The position numbers were made by a program, and so were the translations under genes. Shown piece after piece: positions 7,066 to 14,719 of a stretch of DNA of 25,036 nt. The notes beneath the pieces are model-generated. The model saw nothing but the letters and a program-made list of their open reading frames with translations, did not search any database and was not told where the DNA came from. Position 1 is the stretch's first letter, and each line of letters starts with the position of its first letter. Source of the stretch: an uncultured Lysobacteraceae bacterium. Lineage in GTDB: Bacteria > Pseudomonadota > Gammaproteobacteria > Xanthomonadales > Xanthomonadaceae. The stretch is from assembly GCA_937897645.1 (NCBI GenBank), contig CALCNV010000148.1:1-25036 (forward strand). The letters run 5' to 3'.

Positions 7066-7659
7066 ACAAGGGCGGCCATACTCGCCTGCCTTGGCTTGGA
7101 TCTCGCTGATAAGGGCTTCATTGCCGGTATAGCTCGCCAATTCGCCCGCTGCTAATAGTGCTAGAAGACCACCTATGCGTAGCGCCCCAACGACTGTTTC
7201 TGGGGGATACCTGCCCGCGACAGTTTCCTGAGAATGACGCGAACTGACCTGCCGAATCCCAGTGTGCGTGTAGTCATTCATTATTTTCCAAGTGCCGGTC
7301 TGCAGTGACGATAGCGGCGTGCCAGCTGAGCCAACAGCAGTCTCCACTTCTTTTAACAGCTCAGCGAAAGAAAGTTGCAACTTTCCTCGGGCGAACTTAC
7401 CGCGCTGGTCGGGAGTTGCACAGTGCCGAAGCCAAAGCCCCCGGCCGGTCGACTCAAAGGCAACGCGCGTTAGGGATAGCATAGTGCCGTAAAGCTCTGA
7501 ACTTGCGAGCAGCACCATTGATCCGGCGTGCTCAAGAGTCATGTCAAAGCAGCCGATGCTCTGATAGTTTGACGCGGTCACAGGAAGCGCAACCTTCAAC
7601 TTCCCATCGAGCCATTGAAGGTGCTCGGCTTGATATTCGACTTCCCTGATAACTTTCAT
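7060..7659 (-). CDS. Hypothetical protein in a probable integron-type gene cassette
   Basis: A 199-residue protein that I do not recognise with certainty. It is predicted soluble and mostly helical, with a His/Arg-rich core (GRGLWLRHCA, KIMNDYTHTGIRQVSSRHS) and a hydrophobic helix near the C-terminus (ALRIGGLLALLAAGELASY). Similar NDYTHxG-containing proteins occur as uncharacterised cassette genes; this resemblance is from general recall. Its GC content is lower than that of the flanking housekeeping genes, and the codon use differs. Its ATG lies six bases after GTTAGGC, and its TAA stop sits inside GCCTAAC, exactly as integron gene cassettes are built. A GTG at 7674 could add five residues but would lie inside the recombination core. 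No own promoter is evident. Confidence 0.72.
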   Translation of the reverse strand: MKVIREVEYQAEHLQWLDGKLKVALPVTASNYQSIGCFDMTLEHAGSMVLLASSELYGTMLSLTRVAFESTGRGLWLRHCATPDQRGKFARGKLQLSFAELLKEVETAVGSAGTPLSSLQTGTWKIMNDYTHTGIRQVSSRHSQETVAGRYPPETVVGALRIGGLLALLAAGELASYTGNEALISEIQAKAGEYGRPCA

Positions 7660-7665
7660 CTTAGG

Positions 7666-7672
7666 GCCTAAC
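7666..7672 (-). other. Integron-type core site (GTTAGGC) at cassette start
   Basis: GTTAGGC on the minus strand matches the GTTRRRY core at which integron integrases cut. It stands six bases before the ATG of the orphan gene and 69 bases after the prfA stop. No matching R'' half is visible on the prfA side, so this could be a secondary (non-attC) insertion point. Confidence 0.5.
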
Positions 7673-7741
7673 ACGCGATAGCCGAAAAAGAATGCTGATA
7701 AGAAATCATGCTTTCAGCGTTCGCGCGATTCAGTCCGCTGC

Positions 7742-8827
7742 TCACGCCGCTTCCGAAAGTCGTGCCAGTTCGTCGGCTTGGTGCTCACGCGCAAGGCGTT
7801 CCACCAGTTCATCCAGGCTGCCCTGCAGGATGTTGGGCAGGTCGTACAGGGTGAGGCCTTCGACGCGGTGGTCGGTGATGCGCCCCTGCGGGAAGTTGTA
7901 GGTGCGGATGCGTTGGCTGCGGTCGCCGCTGCCGACCTGCAGCTTGCGTGATTCGGCTTGCGCCGCCGCCTGCTTGCTGCGTTCGGCTTCCAGCAACTGT
8001 GCCTTCAGGCGTTTCATCGCGTGCTCGCGGTTGGCGTGCTGCGAGCGCGCGGTCTGGTTCTCCACGACCAGTCCACTCGGAATGTGGGTGATGCGGATCG
8101 CCGACTCGGTCTTGTTGACGTGCTGGCCGCCGGCGCCGGACGAGCGGAACGTATCCACTTTCAGGTCGGCCGGGTTGATCACGACTTCTTCCACCGCATC
8201 GTCATCCGGAATGATGGCGACCGTAGCGGCGGACGTGTGGATGCGGCCCTGCGACTCGGTTTCCGGCACGCGCTGCACGCGGTGGGTGCCAGACTCGAAC
8301 TTCAGGCGTGAGAACGCCCCGCGTCCACTCACCTTCGCCACGATTTCCTTGAAGCCGCCGTGTTCGCCGGGGCTCTCTGATTCGACTTCCACCTTCCAGC
8401 CCTGGCGCTCCGCGTAGCGCGCGTACATGCGGAACAGGTCGCCGGCGAAAATCGCGGCTTCATCGCCGCCGGTGCCGGCACGTACTTCCAGGAACAGGTC
8501 GGCGTCATCGCGCGGGTCTTTCGGCACCAGCAGCAAGGCAAGCTCATCCTCAAGCTGCAGCAGTCGTGCTCGCGCAGTCGCGATTTCCTCCTCGGCCAGT
8601 TCACGCATTTCCGGGTCGCTGCGCATGGCTTCGGCGGCGGCGAGATCGCGCTTGGCCTTGGCTTCTTCGGTCAGCGCAACGGACACCGGTTCGAGTTGCG
8701 AAAACTCGCGCGAGAACTTGCGGAAGCGCTCGTTGTCCGCGACCACGCTGGGGTCGGAGAGCAGGCGTTCGAGTTCTTCGCGGCGTTCGGCCAGCGCTTC
8801 GAGTTTACGGCGCAGGGTCGGCGTCAT
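7742..8827 (-). CDS. prfA: Peptide chain release factor 1
   Basis: A 361-residue class I release factor that recognises UAA and UAG and triggers peptide release on the ribosome. The codon-reading tripeptide is in RVPETESQGRIHTSA (PET, the RF1 PxT form, not the SPF of RF2), and the catalytic GGQ is in SSGAGGQHVNKTESA. The N-terminal coiled-coil domain and the RIRTYNFPQGRITDHR region are complete. The start at 8827 (MTPTLRRKLEALAERR) is chosen over an upstream extension to 8920; it overlaps the 3' end of hemA by 23 bases, a usual arrangement. The glutamine methyltransferase gene prmC, often next to prfA, is not here; instead the accessory insertion follows. Confidence 0.97.
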   Translation of the reverse strand: MTPTLRRKLEALAERREELERLLSDPSVVADNERFRKFSREFSQLEPVSVALTEEAKAKRDLAAAEAMRSDPEMRELAEEEIATARARLLQLEDELALLLVPKDPRDDADLFLEVRAGTGGDEAAIFAGDLFRMYARYAERQGWKVEVESESPGEHGGFKEIVAKVSGRGAFSRLKFESGTHRVQRVPETESQGRIHTSAATVAIIPDDDAVEEVVINPADLKVDTFRSSGAGGQHVNKTESAIRITHIPSGLVVENQTARSQHANREHAMKRLKAQLLEAERSKQAAAQAESRKLQVGSGDRSQRIRTYNFPQGRITDHRVEGLTLYDLPNILQGSLDELVERLAREHQADELARLSEAA

Positions 8828-10085
8828 CGTCTTTCTTTGAATGCGAGTAGGGCGCCTGCGCCGGGAACAGCTTGTCGGCCGCGCGCGCCAGTTCAGCGTC
8901 GCCGCTGAGCGCGGCTTCACGCAGCGCGGCAGTGGGCGGATGCAGCAGGCGGTTGGTCAAGGTGTGGGCAAGGAAGTCGAGGACTTCCTCGGCGTCGCGG
9001 CCATTGGCGAGCTGTTGCCGCGCCTTGGCGAGGATTTCGTCACGTGCGGAATCGCCGTGTGCGCGCAGGCGCTTCAAGGGCTCCTGACGAGTGCTGGCGT
9101 GCAGGTTCTCGATGTAGCGCGCGACCTGCAGCTCGATGATGGCTTCGGCGGAATCGGCGGCTTCGCGGCGGCTGCGGCGGTTGTCTTCGACCGCGCGCTC
9201 AAGATCATCGACGGTGTAGAGATATGCATCGTCCAGCGTGGCTACCGAAGGTTCGATGTCACGCGGCACGGCCAGGTCGAACAGCAGCATCGGCTTGTGC
9301 TTGCGCCGCGAAAGCGCGGCGGCGACCTGCGCATGGGTGAGGACGGGTTCACGGCTGGCGGTAGCAGAGAACACCACGTCGGCTTCGGCCAGGTGGCGAT
9401 CCAGTTCCGACAAGGGCAGGGCATAGCCACCGTGGCGCGTGGCCAGTTCCTGCGCGTGGGACAGCGTGCGGTTGGCGATCAGCAAGCGGCGCACCTTGCC
9501 TTCGCTCAAATGGCGTGCGGCCAGCTCGATGGTCTCGCCCGCGCCGATCAACAACACGGTGGAGTCGTCGAGGCGTGCGAATGAATTCTGCGCGAGGCGT
9601 ACGGCGGTGGACGCCACCGACACCGGGTTCGCGCCCACGCGGGTGTCGGTGCGCGCACGCTTGGCCACGGCGAAGGTCTGCTGGAACAGGCGATCCAGGC
9701 GGCTGCCCAGCGCGCCGTTTTCGCGCGCGACCATCCAGGCGTCCTTGACCTGGCCGAGGATCTGCGGCTCGCCCAGCACCATGGAGTCCAGCCCGGTCGC
9801 CACGCGGAACAGGTGGCGCACGGCATCGGCGTCGTGGTGCCGGTAGAGGTACGCGTCCAATCCGTCGGCATGGGTCGCCAGCCAGTTGGCCAGTGCGGCG
9901 CCGTCGTTGGCGATGGCATAGAGTTCAGTGCGGTTGCACGTGGACAGCACCGCGGCCTCGGAGACCTCAGGCAGTTCGCGCAGCGATGCCAGTGCGGCGG
10001 GCAGGGCCTGTGCATCGAACGCGACGCGCTCGCGCAGGCTGACCGGCGCGGTCTGGTGGTTTATTCCTAGGACCCACAACGTCAT
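8805..10085 (-). CDS. hemA: Glutamyl-tRNA reductase
   Basis: A 426-residue NADPH-dependent enzyme that reduces glutamyl-tRNA(Glu) to glutamate-1-semialdehyde, the first step of C5-pathway haem synthesis. The catalytic Cys50 is in VLSTCNRTELYA. Other family signatures are GLDSMVLGEPQILGQVKDAW, the NADPH-binding Rossmann segment VLLIGAGETIELAARHL, and FDLAVPRDIEP. The C-terminal dimerisation helix is complete (EEVLDFLAHTLTNRLLHPPT) and is followed by a short charged tail. The start MTLWVLGINHQTAPV is typical. It is transcribed away from the TPR gene with a 66-base divergent gap and probably forms one transcript with prfA. Confidence 0.97.
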   Translation of the reverse strand: MTLWVLGINHQTAPVSLRERVAFDAQALPAALASLRELPEVSEAAVLSTCNRTELYAIANDGAALANWLATHADGLDAYLYRHHDADAVRHLFRVATGLDSMVLGEPQILGQVKDAWMVARENGALGSRLDRLFQQTFAVAKRARTDTRVGANPVSVASTAVRLAQNSFARLDDSTVLLIGAGETIELAARHLSEGKVRRLLIANRTLSHAQELATRHGGYALPLSELDRHLAEADVVFSATASREPVLTHAQVAAALSRRKHKPMLLFDLAVPRDIEPSVATLDDAYLYTVDDLERAVEDNRRSRREAADSAEAIIELQVARYIENLHASTRQEPLKRLRAHGDSARDEILAKARQQLANGRDAEEVLDFLAHTLTNRLLHPPTAALREAALSGDAELARAADKLFPAQAPYSHSKKDDDADPAP

Positions 10086-10151
10086 CGTTCAGGTGCTTGC
10101 GCTAAGCTTCCGGCCAGTCATGGGCCCCATTTTACGGCCCGGTTCGCTTCC

Positions 10152-11813
10152 ATGCCCGCATTGATTCGCATCGCCGTCCTTGTCCTGCTCTATCTCACCG
10201 CCAATGCACCCGTCCTGGCGGCTCCTGCCACCAAGGCCGAAGATGCCCTGACTCCGGTGATGGCGGGCGAATTCGCCCTGCAGGCCGGGCAATTGGACGA
10301 AGCCGCGCGCTGGTACCTGCAGGCGGCCCAGGCCAGTGACGATGCCGGCCTGGCCGAGCGCGCTACCCGCATTGCCCTGCTGGCCAATGACGATGTGCGC
10401 GCCGCGCAGGGCCTCAAGCTCTGGCGCCAGCGCGCCCCACAATCCATGGCCATGCGCGGTGCGGAGGCGGCGCTGGCCTTGCGCAAGGGTAATGTCGCGG
10501 CGGCACGGCGCGAACTGGATGCCTTGTTGCGCGACAAGGAGGACATGGGCTGGCGCTATGCATTGACCGTCTTGGGAAGCGGCGGCCGTGATCCCGCGTT
10601 GTCCGCGAAATTGCTGGGCGAACTGGTCGATACGGGGTCCATTCCCGGCAAGCTGCAGGCTTGGCTGGCCTTCGGTGGGCTGGCGCAATCACTGGAGCAG
10701 CCGCAGCTGGCCGAACGCATCGTAGGCGAGGCAGTGAAGCGCTTTCCGACCGAACCCCGCATCGCCCTGTTGCACGCCGGCCAGTTGCGTAAGGCCGGTG
10801 ACACGGGACAGGCGCGCAAGGTGCTGGAGGGGCTAGAGAATGCCTCGCTGCTGGTGCCGGAACTGCGCTTGTCCATTGCCGTGGAATACGACGCGATGAA
10901 CGATCCGGCGCGTGCGGCGGCGACCCTGGCGCGAGGCCCACAGGACAACCAGACCTATGGGCTGCGCGCGTCGCTGTTGGCCAAAGCCGAGGACAACCAG
11001 GCGTTGACCGCCCTCTACGACGAACTGCGCAAGGACACCAGCAAGCCGGATCCCGAGCGACGCCTGTTGCTTGGGCAGATGGCGCAGTTCCTCAAGCGTC
11101 CGCAGGAAGCGCTGGAGTGGTACAGCAGCGTACCGGGCGGCCCGCAGCGCACCGAAGCGCGTTTGCGCACGGCCAACGTGCTGTTCGAACTCGGGCGCAA
11201 GGACGAAGCCTTCGCCCAGGTTCGCGAGCTGCAGGGCGATGCAAGCGCCGATGACGACGCGCGACGTGGCGCATACCTGCTGGAATCCGAGTTGAAGCAG
11301 AAGAATGAGGACGATGCCGGCGAACTGGACGTGCTCGCCCGCGGCCTGTCTGCGTATCCGGACGACAATGCGCTGCTGTACGCGCGCGGACTTGCCTGGG
11401 AACGTCGTGATCGTATCGATCGTGCCGAAGCCGATTTGCGCAAGATCCTGGTCACGGATCCGGAAAACGTCGCCGCGTTGAACGCACTGGGCTACACCTT
11501 GGCCGATCGCACTACGCGCTACCAGGAAGCGCTGGAGTTGATCGATCGTGCGCGCGCCGCCGAGCCAGACGAGGCGGCCATCATCGACAGCTACGGCTGG
11601 GTGCTCTATCGCTTGGGTCGCAACGAAGAAGCGCTGGTCGAGCTGCGGCGCGCTTTCACTTTGCAGAAAGACGCCGAGATCGCCGCGCATATCGCGGAAG
11701 TGCTGTGGGTCACCGGCAAGCAGGACGAGGCGCGCAAGTTCTTCGAGGAATCACGCAAGCTGGATCCTGACAACCGCTCGCTGCTGCGTGCGCTGGAAAA
11801 GACCGGCGCATGA
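10152..11813 (+). CDS. Exported tetratricopeptide repeat protein
   Basis: A 553-residue protein with a signal peptide (MPALIRIAVLVLLYLTANAPVLA, cut near residue 23) and tetratricopeptide repeats along most of its length. The clearest are in the last third, for example residues about 400-500 with ALLYARGLAWERRDRIDRAEADLRKIL and EAAIIDSYGWVLYRLGRNEEALVELRRAF. It should work in the periplasm or at the outer membrane as a protein-binding scaffold. TPR genes in this spot between hemA and lolB are common in gammaproteobacteria, which suggests a link with envelope lipoproteins, but the role is unknown. Its stop overlaps the lolB reading frame's ATG as ATGA (11810-11813). Confidence 0.88.
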   Translation: MPALIRIAVLVLLYLTANAPVLAAPATKAEDALTPVMAGEFALQAGQLDEAARWYLQAAQASDDAGLAERATRIALLANDDVRAAQGLKLWRQRAPQSMAMRGAEAALALRKGNVAAARRELDALLRDKEDMGWRYALTVLGSGGRDPALSAKLLGELVDTGSIPGKLQAWLAFGGLAQSLEQPQLAERIVGEAVKRFPTEPRIALLHAGQLRKAGDTGQARKVLEGLENASLLVPELRLSIAVEYDAMNDPARAAATLARGPQDNQTYGLRASLLAKAEDNQALTALYDELRKDTSKPDPERRLLLGQMAQFLKRPQEALEWYSSVPGGPQRTEARLRTANVLFELGRKDEAFAQVRELQGDASADDDARRGAYLLESELKQKNEDDAGELDVLARGLSAYPDDNALLYARGLAWERRDRIDRAEADLRKILVTDPENVAALNALGYTLADRTTRYQEALELIDRARAAEPDEAAIIDSYGWVLYRLGRNEEALVELRRAFTLQKDAEIAAHIAEVLWVTGKQDEARKFFEESRKLDPDNRSLLRALEKTGA

Positions 11814-12571
11814 TCGCAAGCAAGCGGCGCTGGATTACGGGTGGCGTGCTGGATGCGCAAGTGGCGGCGCACGACGTTGTAGGGCCGAGCTTGCTCGGCT
11901 GCTCCTGGCGCGATCGCAAGAGCAGCCGAGCAAGCTCGGCTCTACAGGGCACTGCGCCTGTTTTTGTTCTCCTGTCATGCCTCGCATTGCTTGCCGGCTG
12001 CGCCACCAAGCCGATTCGTCCGGCAGCGCCCTTGGCCTCTATCGAAGTACTGGATAGCCAGCGCAGACAGGTCGTTGAGTGGACCCTGGCCGGACGCATC
12101 GCGGTGTCCAATGGCCGCGACGGCGGTAGCGGGCGTATCGACTGGCAACAGGACGCGCGCAGCTATGTGATTTCGCTCAGTGCGCCGGTGACCAGGCAAG
12201 GATGGCGCCTCAGCGGCGATGCCAGCCACGCACGACTGGACGGAATCAAGGACGGACCGCGTGAAGGCGCGGATGCCCAAAGCCTGCTTCACGAGGCCAC
12301 CGGTTGGGACATTCCAGTCGGCGCCTTGGGTCACTGGATTCGTGGCATCGGAGCGGCGGAGCAGCAGTTCGGCCCGGTGGAAGTGACTTACGGTCCTGAC
12401 AACCTGCCCGTGCGGCTTGAGCAGGCCGGTTGGAGTGTCGAATACGCCGAATGGCGGTCCGTACCCGATGGCCCGATGTTGCCGACCCGGCTCGTGGCGA
12501 CCCAGGGGCAGGCCAAGGTCAGGCTGGTCATGGACGCCTGGACACTGCCGGCCGCACAGGAAGCGCCCTGA
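11810..12571 (+). CDS. lolB: Outer membrane lipoprotein receptor LolB, with an odd N-terminus
   Basis: LolB accepts lipoproteins from the carrier LolA and places them in the outer membrane. The mature part is normal: after the lipobox LLAGC come ATKPIRP, WTLAGRIAVSNGRDGGSGRIDWQQ, and the convex hydrophobic-barrel strands to VRLVMDAWTLP. The N-terminus is odd. Opening at the ATG coupled to the TPR gene, the lipid-receiving cysteine is residue 64 instead of about 20. The extra part (residues ~23-46) is encoded by a REP palindrome pair read through without a stop. No ATG, GTG or TTG lies between the palindrome and the hydrophobic core (VFVLLSCLALLAGC), so the start must be upstream: ATG 11810, or GTG 11846 or 11861. 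It ends one base into ispE. Confidence 0.87.
   Translation: MIASKRRWITGGVLDAQVAAHDVVGPSLLGCSWRDRKSSRASSALQGTAPVFVLLSCLALLAGCATKPIRPAAPLASIEVLDSQRRQVVEWTLAGRIAVSNGRDGGSGRIDWQQDARSYVISLSAPVTRQGWRLSGDASHARLDGIKDGPREGADAQSLLHEATGWDIPVGALGHWIRGIGAAEQQFGPVEVTYGPDNLPVRLEQAGWSVEYAEWRSVPDGPMLPTRLVATQGQAKVRLVMDAWTLPAAQEAP
11878..11946. repeat. GTAG-type REP pair (REPIN) inside the lolB reading frame
   Basis: Two 27-base arms, 11878-11904 and 11920-11946, are inverted copies with one mismatch. Each arm begins with TGTAG and contains the hairpin GCCGAGC-TT-GCTCGGC. The 15-base centre includes GCGATCGC. This is the layout of GTAG-type REP doublets known from Stenotrophomonas and relatives, which are mobilised by RAYT transposases. 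It lies wholly inside the open frame that leads into lolB. Confidence 0.88.
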
Positions 12572-13431
12572 TGCTGGATACAGCGTGGTCGTCCTGGCCG
12601 GCGCCGGCCAAGCTGAACCTGTTCCTGCACATCACCGGCCGGCGATCCGACGGCTACCACCACTTGCAGACCGTGTTCCGGCTGCTGGACTGGGGCGACA
12701 CGATCCGCTTGCGAGTGCGCGATGACGGCATCATCGCCCGCCACGGCGAGTCGGTGGCGGGCGTGATCGAAGCTGACGATCTCATGGTTCGAGCGGCAAA
12801 ATTGCTTCAATCGGCTTCCAAAAGCAGCAAAGGTGCGGATATCTCCGTCGAAAAGTGTATTCCGGCGGGCGGCGGTTTCGGCGGCGGATCGTCCGATGCA
12901 GCCACTGTGTTGGTGGCCTTGGACCATCTCTGGCGCCTCGATCTGGGGGTCGAACGGCTCGCGGAACTGGGGTTGCAACTGGGCGCCGACGTGCCGGTAT
13001 TCGTCCGCGGCGACAACGCCTGGGCCGAGGGCGTGGGCGAAAAATTGACCCCGATCCTGCTTCCGCAGGCCTGGTATGTGCTGGCCGATCCGGGAATCCA
13101 CGTGCCCACCGGCGAGTTGTTCCAAGCCCCTGATTTGACGCGGAATGCTGCACCCGCGAAAATAGCGGACTTCGTTTCGGGAAATGTGCTCGGCAATGCG
13201 TTCGAGCCGGTCCTGCGTCGTCGTGAACCTGCCATCGAGGCCGCGTTCGCGGCACTGTCGCGGATTGGCACGCCACGCCTCACCGGGTCCGGTAGCGGCT
13301 GTTTCGTGGAATTCGCTGATCGCGCCTCTGCCGAGGCTGCGCTGGCGGATCTGCCGGACGGCCTGCGTGCATGGACGGCGGCGGGCGCGGAGCGCTCGCC
13401 GTTGCAGGTTGCCTTGGCGAAGAGACTTTAA
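12571..13431 (+). CDS. ispE: 4-diphosphocytidyl-2-C-methyl-D-erythritol kinase
   Basis: A 286-residue GHMP-family kinase that phosphorylates the 2-hydroxyl of CDP-methylerythritol in the non-mevalonate isoprenoid route. The ATP loop PAGGGFGGGSSDAA is at residues 98-111. The catalytic pair appears as Lys14 in PAPAKLNLFL and Asp140 in GADVPVFVRG. The C-terminal LTGSGSGCFVEF is the third GHMP motif. The start at 12571 overlaps the lolB stop (TGATG); a longer open frame to 12430 lies inside lolB and is ignored. The tRNA-Gln gene begins seven bases after the stop. The order lolB-ispE-tRNA(Gln)-prs is conserved in gammaproteobacteria, so co-transcription is likely. Confidence 0.96.
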   Translation: MLDTAWSSWPAPAKLNLFLHITGRRSDGYHHLQTVFRLLDWGDTIRLRVRDDGIIARHGESVAGVIEADDLMVRAAKLLQSASKSSKGADISVEKCIPAGGGFGGGSSDAATVLVALDHLWRLDLGVERLAELGLQLGADVPVFVRGDNAWAEGVGEKLTPILLPQAWYVLADPGIHVPTGELFQAPDLTRNAAPAKIADFVSGNVLGNAFEPVLRRREPAIEAAFAALSRIGTPRLTGSGSGCFVEFADRASAEAALADLPDGLRAWTAAGAERSPLQVALAKRL

Positions 13432-13437
13432 AAACAC

Positions 13438-13513
13438 TGGGGCGTCGCCAAGTGGTTAAGGCACCGGGTTTTGATCCCGGCATTCGTAGGTTCGAATCCT
13501 TCCGCCCCAGCCA
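13438..13513 (+). tRNA. tRNA-Gln (anticodon TTG)
   Basis: A complete cloverleaf with encoded CCA. The acceptor stem TGGGGCG pairs with CGCCCCA (13503-13509). The anticodon stem CCGGG/CCCGG encloses TTTTGAT, with the anticodon TTG at 13471-13473, and the T-loop has GGTTCGAATCC. A tRNA-Gln between ispE and prs is the usual order. Confidence 0.97.
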
Positions 13514-13524
13514 AATCATCGTGG

Positions 13525-13600
13525 ACAGGTAACAGGAAAAGCCCAGGCTTTCCCTCGTTTCCAATTCCCGGTTCCTCGCTCACCTTCCGTCTCCCAACCG
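13525..13600. repeat. Dispersed hairpin-like intergenic repeat (copy 1)
   Basis: The gap between tRNA-Gln and prs carries a palindromic centre, GGAAAAGCC-CA-GGCTTTCCC (13535-13554), followed by a pyrimidine-rich tract (TTTCCAATTCCCGGTTCCTC). The tract and centre resemble the gap before ychF (16022-16096). It would be part of the prs leader. Confidence 0.55.
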
Positions 13601-13609
13601 GACTTCGAC

Positions 13610-14569
13610 ATGCAAGACGATCGCAACCTGCTTGTCTTTTCCGGTAACGCCAACCAGCCGTTGGCGGCCAGCATCTGCCGTGAACTGGGCATACGCCCGG
13701 GCAAGGCGATGGTGTCGCGCTTCTCGGACGGCGAAGTGCAGGTGGAGATCGAGGAAAACGTGCGCCGGCAGGAAGTGTTCGTGGTCCAGCCGACCTGCGC
13801 GCCCAGTGCCGAGAACCTGGTGGAGCTACTGGTGCTGGTGGATGCGCTGAAGCGCGCCTCCGCCGCCAGCGTCACCGCGGTGGTGCCGTATTTCGGCTAC
13901 GCCCGCCAGGACCGTCGCCCGCGCTCGTCGCGCGTGCCGATCACGGCCAAGGTGGCGGCCAAGATGTTCACCGCCGTCAACGCGGATCGCGTGTTGACGG
14001 TGGACCTGCATGCCGACCAGATCCAGGGTTTCTTCGACATGCCGGTGGACAACGTGTATGCGTCGCCGCTGCTGCTCGCCGACATCTGGCGCGCCTACGG
14101 CACGGAAAACCTGATCGTGGTGTCGCCGGACGTCGGTGGCGTGGTGCGTGCGCGGGCCGTGGCCAAGCGCCTGGACGATGCCGACCTGGCCATCATCGAC
14201 AAGCGCCGCCCGCGCGCCAACGTGTCCACGGTGATGAACATCATCGGTGACGTGGAAGGCAAGACCTGCGTGCTGGTGGACGACATCGTGGATACCGCTG
14301 GCACGCTGTGCGCCGCGGCCGCCGCGCTGAAAGCGCAGGGTGCGCTGAAAGTCGCTGCGTACTGCACGCACCCGGTGCTGTCGGGGCCAGCGGTCGACAA
14401 CATCAACGGTTCGCAGCTGGATGAACTGGTGGTCACCGACACCATCCCGCTGTCCGCCGAGGCACGCGCCTGCAGCAAGATCCGCCAGCTCAGCGTGGCC
14501 GAGTTGCTGGCCGAAACCATCCGCCGCATCGCCTTCGGCGAGTCGGTGAGTTCGTTGTACGTGGATTAG
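13610..14569 (+). CDS. prs: Ribose-phosphate pyrophosphokinase (PRPP synthase)
   Basis: A 319-residue class I PRPP synthase that moves pyrophosphate from ATP to ribose-5-phosphate, feeding nucleotide, histidine and tryptophan synthesis. The ATP-side motif YFGYARQDR is at about residues 94-102, the signature VDLHADQIQGFF at 131-142, the catalytic lysine in IIDKRRPRAN (Lys198), and the PRPP-binding loop VDDIVDTAGTL at 223-233. Length and start (MQDDRNLLVFSGNAN) are typical. The ATG is preceded by no strong ribosome site; the leader holds a dispersed hairpin repeat. It sits in the conserved tRNA(Gln)-prs-rplY-pth-ychF row. Confidence 0.97.
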   Translation: MQDDRNLLVFSGNANQPLAASICRELGIRPGKAMVSRFSDGEVQVEIEENVRRQEVFVVQPTCAPSAENLVELLVLVDALKRASAASVTAVVPYFGYARQDRRPRSSRVPITAKVAAKMFTAVNADRVLTVDLHADQIQGFFDMPVDNVYASPLLLADIWRAYGTENLIVVSPDVGGVVRARAVAKRLDDADLAIIDKRRPRANVSTVMNIIGDVEGKTCVLVDDIVDTAGTLCAAAAALKAQGALKVAAYCTHPVLSGPAVDNINGSQLDELVVTDTIPLSAEARACSKIRQLSVAELLAETIRRIAFGESVSSLYVD

Positions 14570-14576
14570 TAAACGG

Positions 14577-14640
14577 TTGTTGGTTGTCGGTTGTTGGTCG
14601 TTGGATCTTTCCAGCAACCAGGAACCAGCAACCAGGAACC
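14577..14640. repeat. Dispersed hairpin-like intergenic repeat (GGTTGTTGG/CCAGCAACC type)
   Basis: The prs-rplY gap starts with repeated GGTTGTTGG-like units on the left and CCAGCAACCAGGAACC-like units on the right. Together they can fold as a long imperfect stem around GGATCTTTCC. It is the same idea as the copies near 13530 and 16025 but with another sequence. It may stabilise the end of the prs message. Confidence 0.55.
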
Positions 14641-14719
14641 CACTCCGGCTCTTCTGGTCGCGGAAGAGTCAACAAAACCGTCGCGAGGCGGTTCATTCAA
14701 CTGAAGGTAGTACAGAAAA

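Noticed and set aside
8841..9584. Plus-strand open frame of 247 codons across hemA
   Set aside because: Antisense to hemA, which is complete; no independent support.
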